A stretch of DNA of 64,000 nucleotides, from positions 558,001 to 622,000 of the forward strand of contig JBAIAA010000749.1 of the NCBI GenBank assembly GCA_037893245.1, read 5' to 3'. Of the stretch, positions 46,260 through 57,162 are shown piece after piece; within the stretch, counting starts at the first letter, position 1; each line of letters opens with the position of its first letter. This stretch comes from Crossaster papposus (Eukaryota; Echinodermata; Asteroidea; Velatida; Solasteridae). The notes beneath the pieces were generated by a model. It was not told the DNA's origin. It was given only the letters and a program-made list of their open reading frames with translations, and made no database searches. The translations under genes and the position numbers were made by a program.

Positions 46260-46626
46260 TGTGACCTGCTCCCACAAAACCCACAAGTGAGTTTGTTTTT
46301 TTAAAGTGAGATATTGTTATTTCCATTTAGTACACATTTTTAGCTTTCATAGATTTTATGAGGATTTTATTTTGATGTATTTGGGAGATACATTACCACT
46401 TTTAGGGCACAGTTTGCCTCAATAAATGCATGATTTTTGTACTTTCTCATCAATAAAATTGATTTTGTAACTGAGGGTTAAAGTATACATATTAAATAAT
46501 CAAAAAATAACGAAAACAAAAATCGATGTCCGCCAGATTTTTCACCCCATTTCAACTTTGACGAGCTGTATCTCGAAATAGCCTGTGTGACTTATGTCGG
46601 GTTTCGTAGGAGCCGGGTGGGTCACA
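46260..46626 (-). mobile_element. Family C fold-back element (arm type AAAACCCGACATAAGT)
   Basis: TGTGACCTGCTCCCACAAAA is answered by a right arm ending GGAGCCGGGTGGGTCACA, with TATGTCGGGTTTCG inside. The body matches 50043-50449 in reverse. Confidence 0.85.
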
Positions 46627-46881
46627 TATTGGCACACCATGCTATAATAATGGATGCATTATTCAGTGGGAAAGTTAACATTTCACATTTGTCCGTTATT
46701 TGCATGAAAACAAGTGTAGCAACCGGAAGTTCCGAATCAAGTGCAAGACGTGTTTTGAATATTGAATACTCGTGCAGGCTTTACAGTGAAATGTGATGGT
46801 AAATTTGTATGGAAAAGAATGCATATGTCATGGGAAAGGATCACTCCTACATGTACCGGTAGCTCTGTGAAAAAAAGTGTT

Positions 46882-47268
46882 TTAAAGGTAGTATACACCA
46901 TTGGTAACTGCTTGAATTATCATGAATGGGTGGATTTAGGGGGTTATATTTCATAGTAAATACCGTTTAACTGACCTGTCCGAAGTTTTACAATCATGGT
47001 TGCTGAGAAAAGCAAGAAAAACGACTTTCGTTTTCAACCGGAATCGGGCAGTTATTCTTATGTTGTTTTTGTTTTTTCGCGATCGCCTTCCGACGATAAT
47101 GAATTTTGGTTTATACAATTCCATTTTTTTGAACAATTACAGGATATCTAGGGCAATAATTTTGCTGGATGCCTAGAATTATTATTTACTTTCAAATAAG
47201 TAAAATATTTCTTAATAATTCGGTAGTAAATTTTTTCGATATCTGCAAATGGTGTATACTACCTTTAA
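46882..47268 (+). mobile_element. Family A MITE, complete
   Basis: TTAA at 46882, AGGTAGTATACACCATTGGT, CGCGATCGCCTTCCGACGAT centre, AATGGTGTATACTACC, TTAA at 47265. Confidence 0.92.
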
Positions 47269-47269
47269 C

Positions 47270-48600
47270 AGCTTTTAACCCTAACTTTGATCAATCCTCA
47301 AATACTCTGGGTGGTTTTGGAGGAATTTTGATTATTGAGGATGAATGGCAAAAAAGTGTCGGTTGATTTTGGAGGATGCATCTTTGTAGGCTGTTCAGTC
47401 ATGCATTATTGAGCCTGGGATATGGTTGATATCATTCGCATTGCTTCTGAATGTTCTCTGCACTGCCTTATTCAAGGAGGATCGAGGATGAATCCAATTT
47501 TTACAGGGTGGCAGTTGCAGGGTTTTGCAGGAATGAGGATGATTCCTAGCCAAAAGGGCCAAGGCATTTAGGGTTTATTATCACCCCCCAAAAAAAAACA
47601 GAATAAAAAAAACTTGTTCTTTTAATATCTTTTACTGGACAATAATGTCAGATTACTCCCGTCTATGTCCACAATTCAGAATGGGTTCGGTTATCAAATA
47701 CGCACGGTTTACCAGTATCATAAAACCTCAATCAATCCAACAAGAGCTGATCATATTTTATTTTATTTTTACACCATAAGAGCCATTTATGATCTTTTGC
47801 CTCGGCAAGCGGCTTGTAATATTTGATCAAGTCAACGATAGACAAATACAAAAAGAAAGGAAATATAGCGTTTTTATTGTCTCTCTTATCGGCCTGTTGG
47901 GCTTGGACTTGAACAAGGATTTTACATTTTCCAGGACGGTTGTAAAAAAAAGGGGAAAAAAGAAAAGTAAACAATATAAACTTGAGTACAGGTGTTAGAT
48001 TGGGTAGGAGTGTATAGCATCGTTTGTTGTCTCCAATTTAAAATAGGTCTAAAGGATCATAAAGTGTGGTTTTATCTCTCTAGGCCTCTCCCGATGAGAG
48101 GAGCTAAAATTGAATGCTCTCAACTAATACACTGTAAGTGTGCTTGTATTATGCACTTCTCGTACCATACATGATCTGTTACTGAGTGTCTGTTACTCCT
48201 CGTAGTTTATTCCTAATGACACTTGCAGAGAGAGGACTTGTCAATCCAAGTGACAATTTGGGTTGCGTTTGTTCTTTTATTATTTCTAGAAGTAATTGCG
48301 GGACTTATTTTTTTTTTTTTCTCTCGTTGTTGAAACGAGCCCACTTATATTACGAGTCCTCCAAGTAATTTATGTGTTCAGCCATTTGTCTTATGGTGAT
48401 GGGCAACTGAAAAGTGGAGTGTTGAAATTCCTGTTGAATTGAACAACTGTTTTTGGAGTGATTGAAAACATCCGTTTTGGATGATTTGTGATTTGTGATT
48501 GAAAACATCCGGTTTTTTCAAGTAGATTTGAAATGTTTACAGTGATTTTGTGGGTAATTGAAAATAGAAAAAAAGGGAAACTGGGGTGGGGGGTAGAGTT
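47270..48600. other. Intronic sequence without recognised repeats
   Basis: GAGGAT-rich words occur at 47290-47540 (a loose direct repeat of GGAGGA and GAGGATGA). The 47640-48370 part looks unique. No exon consistent with the gene's phase. Confidence 0.4.
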
Positions 48601-48640
48601 GGTATTTGAAGACCATAATACCGTATGAAGTTTTAGTGGA

Positions 48641-48780
48641 GTGCCGTGGCCTAGTGGTCTGGGGCATTGAATTCGCTGTCTGTAAGTAAAGCTGCAGTTT
48701 GTGGGTTCGGGTCCGGCCTGGGACTATTGTGCGTGTGCCCTTGGGTAAGACACTTTGTCACTACATGTACCGGTAGGTAC
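48641..48780 (+). mobile_element. tRNA-derived SINE
   Basis: A-box-like GCCGTGGCCTAGTGG at 48643 and B box GGGTTCGGGTCCGGCCT at 48702, about 55 bp apart. The tail GTGCCCTTGGGTAAGACACT is a motif of many animal SINEs. A C element begins at 48807. Confidence 0.75.
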
Positions 48781-48806
48781 CTGTGATGGTAAAGATGGTT
48801 GTTATT

Positions 48807-49215
48807 TGTGACCTGTTCCAACGAAACCCGGACAAAGTCAACTTTTTAGTTTTTCAGATTTTGCTTTTTTCAAATTCTCTAGGTTCTCAGCTTTAAAATG
48901 ATGTATCATTTACATATGTACCCCCACCCTATCTTCCCTGGGGTCTGGATTTAGTGATAAAACCCTGACAACCTAATTATGAGATAAACAGCTTTGAAGT
49001 TCAGAAAAGCGTATTATTTCTATACACAAATTTTTCACAAAATTGACAAAAAAACACACTTCTGGTAGACGGATTTTGTTCAAATTTGAGGAGATTGTAG
49101 ATTAATAGTGAGTGACTTAGGAAAACCTAAAACCTCAAAATGGTAAAATCCATCCAGAAATGACTTCAGGAGTACATTGTGACAAAACACATTGGTTTCG
49201 TTGGAACAGGTCACA
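48807..49215 (-). mobile_element. Family C fold-back element (arm type GAAACCCGGACAAAGTC)
   Basis: Opposite-orientation sister of 30218-30641, sharing both arms and the CTCAGCTTTAAAATGATG motif. The site is 2-bp TT on each side. Confidence 0.9.
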
Positions 49216-49419
49216 TTTAGTCAAAATGGCAGCATTGAGCTGAAATGGTATTTGGAATGTTTTTGTGGGCCCAATGAGCAGTGATAATAATGACACAGTT
49301 CCTTGAGTACCAGTCTTTGGAGATATGTGCACTGTATTAGTATTCGTATTATTATTTATTAAATTTTGTATTATTTATTTTATATAAATTTATTATATGA
49401 TACACAAAAGTAACTTTTC

Positions 49420-49920
49420 CTTTAATTTTCAAAAATGGATGGATTTGGGGGGTTAGTATTTTATAGCAAATATTGTTACACTAACCTGTTTAAATAGATG
49501 CTGAAAATGTCATGAAAGAATCGCTGTTCTTGTGGTCTGGTTTCCTGACTCTACTTCAGATGCTATAGGGCAATTTATAGACTCTGTGCAATTGTCAGGT
49601 CAGGGAAAGAAATAAGCCGGCTTGCACCAGAGTACAAACAAATTGTGGATTAAGTTTGAGTTATTAAACTTGGTAAATAGTGGAAATATCTGGGGGGAAA
49701 GTCAGTTTTTGGCCAACCATCATTGGAAATTGATACAATTTTTTATTTTTTTTTGAAAATGACAGCATGACAGTCATGATTTCAAAGAATCCCTGAGACT
49801 ATTAATTACTTACAGTCAAGTATAGTACATGAATTTCATAATTATTTGGTAGTTAATTTTTGTTTAAGTTTGCAAGTATTATTACATTTACCATCAATGG
49901 ACTGAAATGTTATCTGCACT
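49420..49920 (+). mobile_element. Family B element (plus orientation), boundaries approximate
   Basis: Carries GATGGATTTGGGGGGTTAGT, ACTAACCTGTTTAAATAGAT, GTCAGGTCAGGGAAAGAAAT and ACAGTCAAGTATAGTA, in the reverse order of the minus-strand copies. Confidence 0.6.
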
Positions 49921-50042
49921 AGAAAGAAAGAGGTCCTGGGTGCGAGTCCCACCTGAGTGATTTTTTTCCTAAATATTTCCCTAGACAACACAGAGTATAC
50001 GAATTGTTTATAAAAAACGTCGGTGAAGGGCCAAACCCATTA

Positions 50043-50449
50043 TGTGACCCGTTCCTACAAAACCCGACATAAGTCGCACAGGCTATTTCGAGATACAGCT
50101 CATTAAAGTTGAAATGGGGTGAAAAATCTGGCGGACATCAATTTTTGGTTTTCGTAATTTTTGTATTCTTTAATATGTATACTTTAACCCTCAGTTAGGT
50201 TTTTTAAAAATCAACTTTATTGATGAGAAAGTACAAAAATCATGCATGTATTGAGACAAACTGTGTCCTAAAAGTGGTAATTGATCTCCCAAATACATCG
50301 AAATAAAATCTTCATAAAATTGGAAGTATGTATGGTATAAAGGTGGTTTTGGTACCAAATGAAAGCTGACGATGTGTACTAACAATATCTCACAATATCT
50401 CACAATAACAAAAAAACACTTATGTCTGTTTTTGTGGGATCAGGTCACA
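50043..50449 (+). mobile_element. Family C fold-back element (arm type AAAACCCGACATAAGTCGC)
   Basis: TGTGACCCGTTCCTACAAAA is answered by TTTTTGTGGGATCAGGTCACA. Sister of 46260-46626. Confidence 0.85.
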
Positions 50450-50784
50450 TGTTAAATTTACATCACCCCGACGCAATTTACATCTTATGAATAAAATAAT
50501 ATTAGTTATCCCACGATCACACGAGAACACCGAATAATGTTGTGCCTCTTATCTGTGTTCCACATACTACAAGGACAAAGGACTATGGAACACAGACATA
50601 TGGACTACATTTATTTGTTTCTATATTGAATTTTCGTATTGAAACTGATGGATTCAGCACACTGTGAATGTTAAGCATAGAGCAAGTTCTGTTGGGCGAT
50701 CGATTGACTAATCGACTAGACTTAACCATTAGTCAATCTAGTTGTAACTCGAAAGCTGTGTAGTTTGACTACCTAATCCAACCG

Positions 50785-50918
50785 GTCAGCAAGGCCAGAA
50801 ATGCGTGGGTGTGCTTCCCGGTACCATCGGCCTGAACCCGCCTCGGATCACGTTTTGTAAAAATAATTCTGCGCCTCGGCTCGGTGATGTTAAAATAATT
50901 CCGGCGCAAACTGGTTAA
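50785..50918 (-). mobile_element. Family D element, partial
   Basis: GCAAGGCCAGAAATGCGTGG, CATCGGCCTGAACCCGCCTC, CGGCGCAAACTGG then TTAA. Confidence 0.8.
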
Positions 50919-51309
50919 CAACGTGAAAGCCTGTCGTCTGCTTACAAACTAGATTTGACGCGTTCGAGTAAAAAACAGACCACGCATGCGTGAAGTTGAA
51001 TCAGAAATTGACAAATGGACTAGTTCAGCAGCACCCGAACTGGCTCATATTTGGCACAAAGTAAAGAATGAATGTACACTCTGTACACCAACTTTTCAAC
51101 GGTAAATCTTATCGCACATGCACAAAGTAACAATAACGCGTGCATCTTAGAATAGTGTGGTGCACAGAGTGTGGCATATGGACCTGTTGTACATGTACAT
51201 GAATATCACTGTGAATGTTGCTATTGATTGACCAATCAGGATCAAGGTTTCATGATTGCTTATTAGATTAATCCTACACGTACTACAATCAAATTTCCCA
51301 ATTCATGCA

Positions 51310-51427
51310 TACATGTATATCAAATGAAAGCTTATATCCTGGACTTTACAGCCATGTACCGGTACATTGTACATAACTCTGATTGTATCTTTTACAACTT
51401 GTATCACCTTTTCCTGGAGCGGGTCAC
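51310..51427. mobile_element. Family C fragment, right end only
   Basis: AAATGAAAGCTTATATCCTG and CACCTTTTCCTGGAGCGGGT followed by CACA match the 26493-26944 subtype. Confidence 0.7.
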
Positions 51428-51504
51428 ATATGATAAATTGGGAGCAGTACTTTGAAACTTATACAAAAATCCCACTTTTCTTGAAAATGGCAGCACACCA
51501 GACT

Positions 51505-51728
51505 TCAATTTCATAGAGCTGCTTAATAATTTCAAAAATCCTTGCTTAATAAATCAGGTAAGGAGCCAAAATTTCATGTGATTGTTATGCTAAGCTAACC
51601 ACAGCTAAGTACCAATCACAAACAATATACATCACGTGGAGTTGTGGCTGGTAAGCTGGTTTTATTAAGCAAGAATGTTTTTTGCTTAAGCAATTTTTAT
51701 GCTTTAGCAGCTCTATGAAATTGGCCCC
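51505..51728 (-). mobile_element. Family E element, uninterrupted
   Basis: TTCAATTTCATAGAGCTGCT at the left and AGCAGCTCTATGAAATTGGC at the right: good inverted ends. Ends about 160 bp before the last coding exon. Confidence 0.85.
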
Positions 51729-51888
51729 TGGTGCCATTATTTTACTTTATTTTTTAGACTGTCATTCACAAACAGGTTCGGTACAGGTATCTCGTGATAA
51801 TTTTGTAGTTGTTTTTTTTGCCTCATAGATGTTGTATACTGTCTTTCATTGGTAGTCCTGTTATTCCTTGTTTTCTTCCTCTCATCAG

Positions 51889-51939
51889 AGTCAGCAGTCA
51901 TACCCTCGTCCACCATCCGAGCATCAACGTCGCTACTGA
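51889..51939 (+). CDS. Last coding exon: short Arg/Pro C-terminus and stop
   Basis: After the acceptor TTCTTCCTCTCATCAG the exon starts in phase 0, as the previous exon requires. It reads SQQSYPRPPSEHQRRY followed by TGA at 51937-51939. A basic-aromatic extreme C-terminus (RRY) is seen in several hnRNP-type proteins, where it can act as a nuclear-import signal; this is analogy only. A longer ORF in another frame covers the same bases and is judged a shadow. The 3' UTR continues from 51940. I could not place its end: there is no single compelling AATAAA close by, and a family C element starts at 52561. Confidence 0.7.
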   Translation, partial: SQQSYPRPPSEHQRRY

Positions 51940-52270
51940 TGAGCTCAGACCGCTGTCACCCGTGACTTACTGGAGTTGGACGCCCTGCATGGTTTGCTTG
52001 GCTTGATTTCTTCAGGTTTTGTGTTAGATTCTTTAGATTAAGATGATCTTGTTGTCAAAACTCACTCATTACTTAAAGCTTTTTGTTTGGGATTGTTTAA
52101 ACGTAAAATGGATTTGTACATTCATACATAAATCTTTCTTTTATCATTAGAATTTTTTTTTTTTAAACTGCAATGCCAACTCTTCTTATCCCCTTTCCAA
52201 CTTTGGAAGACATAAACCATTGGTTTGTTCAGCTGGGTTCAGCTTAAGCACACAACAAAACTTGCTTAGT
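51940..52270 (+). other. Probable 3' UTR start
   Basis: Sequence directly after the stop codon. It shows none of the repeat families found elsewhere in the window. An ATAAA variant occurs near 52126, but I cannot assign the polyadenylation site. Confidence 0.45.
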
Positions 52271-52274
52271 AAAA

Positions 52275-52310
52275 TCAGGCCCCAATTTCATAGCGCTGCT
52301 TAAAGGTGGA
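52275..52310. repeat. Family E terminal fragment
   Basis: CCCCAATTTCATAGCGCTGC followed by TTAAAGG. Confidence 0.6.
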
Positions 52311-52560
52311 ATTTACCTTTTGCGTGACAATTGAATGCGTGACACTTGGATAGCTGCAATCTGTTGGCTGAGAATGCGCCCTGAACGCAGATTGTGGTCG
52401 CAATTCAAATTGTGACTCGAAACAATTTGAATTGAAATTGAAATCTTAGAATATTGTTTTCTCAGAATATGCAGCATTCACAGAGCTAAAACTTTACAAG
52501 GTTAGCACTTTTTTTATATTTTGAGAACCTTTGCTGCTTCAAACAATTAAAATGCACAAA

Positions 52561-52911
52561 AGACCCACCACCCCAAAACCAGGCTAAAGTCGAAATTGTT
52601 CACCAGTACCGCTATGGAATGAAAAGTAACGACGCTTCAAAAAGTGACATTTTGTTGCCGTTCGCGGCAACAAGTTTGCTCAATTTGAGTAATAGCAACG
52701 ACAACAAAAATCAGGAGAAGGCCGATATTATCACTTTCGGGAATTTTTTTTAAAGGTTTAAACATGAACAGCCTATAAATTAGAGTTTTAACTAACGATT
52801 TATGAAAGAAAAAAAAACAATCGACCGGTAACACATTTTTTTTTTTTTACAATGCCATGTCTCGAAATGGCATTTGCCAACTTCCGCCTGGTTTTGGCCT
52901 GGTGGGTCACA
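52561..52911 (-). mobile_element. Family C fold-back element (arm type CACCAGGCCAAAACCAG), left tip eroded
   Basis: Reverse-orientation sister of 35498-35915: ACCCACCACCCCAAAACCAG at the left and GGCCTGGTGGGTCACA at the right. The TGTG tip of the left end has been lost. Confidence 0.85.
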
Positions 52912-53139
52912 AATGTTCTATTGTCCCTTTAACCGTAAACAGAAAAGTTGTGCTAACTGTAGCAGAAAATAGTACTTAAGCACTATTTCATGGTGTGGGT
53001 GGGCTTAAGCTTGCCCACGGAAGGAGATTTATTCTGTGATGTCACTGATATAAGCAACCTTTACCTCCGTGCTTTTCCTGTACTTATAGTTATTCAAGTC
53101 TCTTTGAAATGATGGAGGCCGACTGTGTTTAGCACAAAA

Positions 53140-54043
53140 TTGGCTGCTAAGCAGGGCTATGTAATTAGACCCTGCAGGTTACGAGCCCAAATTTGTATGC
53201 GATTGTTATGCTATGCTAATAGTCAAATACCAATCGCAAACAATATGTGACCCGCTCCATCGAAATCAGGAATAAGTCGCAAAAAGACTTGTTGAGATAT
53301 GCACATGGTGAGAAAGGGAATTTCATAAGCTTTCTAATGATACCCATCACAAGTGTGTATCTGTTTAGGTTAACGAGTTATGGTCTGATGAAGATGACAG
53401 TTGTATATTTATTTGCCGATTCCACATTCCGAGAAAAACAACTTTGAAATAAACAAAATTTACCCAAATCATACGGACAGCGCACACAAATCCTCTTCAT
53501 TTTCCTCATTATTGATCGTTTTTACATACAATATATTAATGACAATAATCTGTGATAACTAGGCCTATACTTCCTAAAATTACAATATTCAGAAAATTGA
53601 CTTGGTCACGATTTTCACCCATGCGTTCACTTCAACGGCCAGTTGCGTAAAACGGCTTCAGCGACTTATTCCTGATTACGATGGAGCGGGTCACATATAC
53701 ATCATATGTAATCGTGGCTACATGTAATAAACTAATTTTACTATTCAAAAGGAAGGTGGTTTTTTTTTTGTGCTTAAGCCTTTTTGTACTTTTCAATTTC
53801 ATTAAACGTGCAAGTACCAACATTTGCTTAGCGTGAACATTCTTCCTTGAAAAAAAATAACCAGGGTTACAAACAAACATTTCAGTTGATGTTTATTGTT
53901 TGTGACTGGTAGGGCCTATTGAGCTGTTTTTTGCTTTGAATGAAAAGCACGTTGTGTTTTGGCCGATAACCTGTTTTTACTGAGCAAAACTTTGTTTGTG
54001 CTAAGCACATTTTTGTGCTTACAGGTTTTATGAAATTGGCCAC
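53140..54043 (-). mobile_element. Family E element with nested C
   Basis: GCTGCTAAGCAGGGCTATGT at the left and TTTTATGAAATTGGCC at the right. Inside, TATGCGATTGTTATGCTATG and ACCAATCGCAAACAATA match 51505-51728. C sits at 53246-53695. Confidence 0.75.
53246..53695. mobile_element. Family C fold-back element (arm type GAAATCAGGAATAAGTCGC)
   Basis: TGTGACCCGCTCCATCGAAA and CAGGAATAAGTCGC are answered by GCGACTTATTCCTG and GATGGAGCGGGTCACA. TA flanks both sides (53244-53245, 53696-53697). The related E copy at 51505 has the unfilled site AACAATATACATC. Confidence 0.92.
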
Positions 54044-54579
54044 TGATCACATCAGACATTCTATGTATAACATGATTAACACTAAAAAGTAATTTAATAT
54101 AAATGCTTGTAAATGCTAGAGAGACACTTTTTGATTCCTTGGCACAACTCACTCTGTTGCTAAAATAGTAGTAATGCCGCCCTCTATTGTCAGGTGGTAG
54201 TCAAGTTTGTCTTGGTGTATACTAGTGATAATCAAATATGGCAATTTTGGATTTAAACACAAAAATGGAAAGATGAATTTTGATTTAGCCAAAACTATGT
54301 CTTTGTTTGAACCTGTTAAGTATCCACTTTAATTTGCTGTAAGAATCATTCCTGATCCGGAGCCCTAACTGCAGTGTCCACATGCAGGCACTGGTGAATT
54401 ATGGAGCCATGTTGTGTCCAAATGTTAGACAACTATTACAGTCTACTGTGTGTGCATAATCGTTTGTATTTTGTTCAGTGTTTCCTCAGTGGGGAGTTAT
54501 TTGCTTGTACACAAAATCGTGAAAAGGAACCCCAATTTTTTCTTTGTAATAAGCTTGTGGTATATGTACGCTATTGCCC

Positions 54580-54725
54580 TTAACCAGTTAGCGTCAATAT
54601 CTGTCAGCGACCGGCTCGCAGTGAGCAAGGTCGGAAACATCAGGGTGTGCTACCCACAGATGCCAGCCTAAACCTGGTCCCGTATCGAGGTTGGTGAAAA
54701 ACAATCCCGCGCCTGGGTCCGGTCA
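54580..54725 (-). mobile_element. Family D element, partial
   Basis: TTAA then CCAGTTAGCGTC, TGTGCTACCCACAGATGCCA and CCTGGGTCCGGTC. Same subtype as 16152. Confidence 0.75.
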
Positions 54726-56020
54726 AGCAAGCAATAGTTGAAGGTGGCAAGCTAGGTTTTTGGCAACGACCAAGGTGGTAAATCAACACATTTACAGTTG
54801 TTTTAAAAGTTGAGGTGGAGTTAAATGGAGGAAATGAAACTAGCCTTGAGAGTTCCACTTACCACAAAAAAAAATGTTTAGGCAAGGCAGAGATAAATTC
54901 ATAGCTCTTATTTTTGCAATTACCCTTGGCTTTCCAGGGATCTACCAAATAGTTGTACATCCCTCTGTGGAACGATTGTCAAACTGGCTTAATTATTTTC
55001 ACAGGCTGTGAGAATTTGGAATGACGGGGTGTGTTTTCAGCCTGATTAGATTTAAGTTGTGAGTGCTGCAAATGCCTCATCAAATTGGCTAAGAATAAAA
55101 CTTGGACTACTGTGATGTATAGCAGCATTAGAGGAGATATTTTGAAAAACTCAGACAACCTTTTCTTGGCATCCTGAGATTTTATGAGATTTCTTTTTGA
55201 CTTAAATTTGTTTTATTCAAACTTTCTTAATAGATTAATCTGTATCACATGTGTTAAGTTTTTTCTTTTCGAAACTGAGGGGTTTCCAGGAAGAACAATC
55301 AGTGTGTGACTGTGTTCCACACAACAACGGTTTTTAAAATTAATTTTCAAAACTTAACTTAACTAAGATTAAGACAATTACATTGTTTGTTTGTTTGTTT
55401 GTTTTGTTTAAGTTTATTTGGTTTGCCAGGATAATCCTATGTGATCTATTTTGTCTTGCTGAATATATGGTGGAATTTATCTTCATTTTAGTTTTGTTTT
55501 AATTGAAATAGGATCATGGAACTTTACTGTTGATTTTAACAGAACAGTGTTCAATTCAGTCAATGTCGTAGTGAAAGTATATGTGACTATCTCTGGGTAT
55601 TATGCCAAGTTCATTTGATGTTTGGGGGATGTGGTACCCTATATCGAGAATCCCATTGTATACGAGTCCACATTGGGGAACATTGTTTGTCAATGTTACT
55701 TTTAGTCCCAACCCCAAACATTGTTCCAACTGTAGTTGTATAGTAATGAGATTCTCTCAACTATTACCACAACTTCTCTCAAAATTAACACAAAATGACA
55801 CGCCATTAGCATAATAATCTACATGAAGAGTAAGAATGCAGTAAGTGGCTTCTCCGCCTTGAATTGTTATGAATTGCTGGGAATTATGACTTGTTTCAAT
55901 TAAACTGTTAGAATGTAATCCTGGAGATTTTCTTTTTTTACAAACTGAATTGAAAGTACTTTTATTTGCCAGATTTTAATCCTAAATCTCTCATTTGTAC
56001 ATGTGGGACTCTTAAGTACA
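54726..56020. other. Gene-free AT-rich sequence
   Basis: A TTTG run (TTGTTTGTTTGTTTG) occurs near 55385. No family ends or exons recognised. Part could belong to the 3' UTR of the gene, which I cannot delimit. Confidence 0.4.
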
Positions 56021-56028
56021 GGGTGTTA

Positions 56029-56225
56029 CAACTGATAAAGTAGTAACCAACGGATAATGTATCACCAACCGATTGACCGATACTGTATCACTAACCGATA
56101 ATATAACAACAAATGACCGATAGTGTATTAACTCCGTTTTATTATAAGTTAGGAGCGATAATGTAATAACGATTGACCGATAGTATACACATAGTACGTT
56201 TTACTTTATTACTGTCTGACATTTT
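56029..56225. mobile_element. Family W element, body
   Basis: CAACTGATAAAGTAGTAACC, CGATTGACCGATACTGTATC and AACAAATGACCGATAGTGTA match the split W copy at 28445/29174. Confidence 0.8.
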
Positions 56226-56235
56226 TGGTGGTGAT

Positions 56236-56665
56236 ACATTATCCATTGGTTACTACATTATCAGTTGGTTACTACATTCATTGTCAGTTGGTTACTGCAT
56301 TATCAGTTGGTTACTACATTCATTATCAGTTGGTTACTACATTATCAGTTGGTTACTACATTCATTGTCAGTTGGTTACTACATTATCAGTTGGTTACTA
56401 CATTCATTGTCAGTTGGTTACTGCATTATCAGTTGGTTACTGCATTCATTATCAGTTGGTTACTACATTATCAGTTGGTTACTACATTCATTGTCAGTTG
56501 GTTACTACATTATCAGTTGGTTACTACATTCATTGTCAGTTGGTTACTGCATTATCAGTTGGTTACTGCATTATCGGTTGGTTACTACATTATCAGTTGG
56601 TTACTACATTCATTATCGGTTGGTTACTGCATTATCGGTTGGTTACTGCATTATCGGTGGCGCAC
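56236..56665 (+). repeat. Minisatellite with 19- and 23-bp units forming a 42-bp higher-order repeat
   Basis: Units CAGTTGGTTACTACATTAT and a version with extra TCATTG alternate. 42 bp equals 14 codons, so stop-free frames repeat SWLLHSLSVGYYII-type peptides; these are by-products. The unit is the reverse complement of the W terminus (CAACTGATAAAGTAGTAACC). Confidence 0.95.
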
Positions 56666-56750
56666 AGTGAGTACATAATGAACTTCTGAAACTTAGATTT
56701 ATATAGTTTTCTGTGTTTGTAGTTTCCAGTTGTATGGCTCAATCCAAACA

Positions 56751-57162
56751 TGTGACCTGCTCCCACGAAAACGATTAAAGTCGCTATGCTATATTGAGTT
56801 ATGATTGAAAATAGCCGATTTGGCAGTGGGGAATCATTTAGGGGTTTTGGCATGATACAATTCCCACATATGTTTTCTTTCGAAATACCAAGTATTTTTT
56901 TCAAAAGATTAGCAGAAAAAATCTAAATTTGATTTTACTGAGCGCACCAAAAAAGTAAAATGCTGCAAAATGAATTCTTAACTATTCTTAATATGATGTG
57001 TGTAATGACCGCTGGTTTTGCTCAATGTTACGTATTTTCTAAATACCCTACCCAATAAATTATATATCATTTTAAAGCTAAGAATTCAAAGATTCTGGAA
57101 ATACCAATATTGCAAATTATCAAAATGTCAACTTTACTCTTATTTCGTGGGAGCAGGTCACA
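56751..57162 (+). mobile_element. Family C fold-back element (arm type CGAAAACGATTAAAGTCGC)
   Basis: TGTGACCTGCTCCCACGAAA is answered by TTTCGTGGGAGCAGGTCACA. Internal ATATATCATTTTAAAGCTAA. Confidence 0.9.

Larger units (their letters stand above)
15150..51939 (+). other. 3' part of a gene: four terminal coding exons and three large introns
   Basis: Four short open segments join in perfect phase. The first exon ends with one base of a Gly codon, completed by GT of the second. The second ends with AG, completed by T of the third to give Ser. The third ends on a full Gln codon and the fourth starts in frame and reaches TGA. All acceptors are pyrimidine-rich tracts ending in AG and all donors start GT. 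The joined tail is about 146 residues, rich in Gln, Gly, Tyr, Ser and Arg, and lacks hydrophobic core, membrane segment or zinc-binding pattern. Tails like this are typical of prion-like low-complexity regions of nuclear RNA-binding proteins (hnRNP and FET families are known examples). That functional reading is inference; the folded domains lie upstream of the window or in exons I could not recognise. The introns (15326-31227, 31301-37207, 37350-51888) hold most of the transposons in the window. Confidence 0.75.

Noticed and set aside
56236..56665. CRISPR array
   Set aside because: Regular repeats, but without unique spacers, and the genome is eukaryotic. It is a minisatellite.
56173..56689. 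Three overlapping ORFs of 137-165 codons
   Set aside because: By-product of a 42-bp higher-order minisatellite, with all three plus frames open at once.
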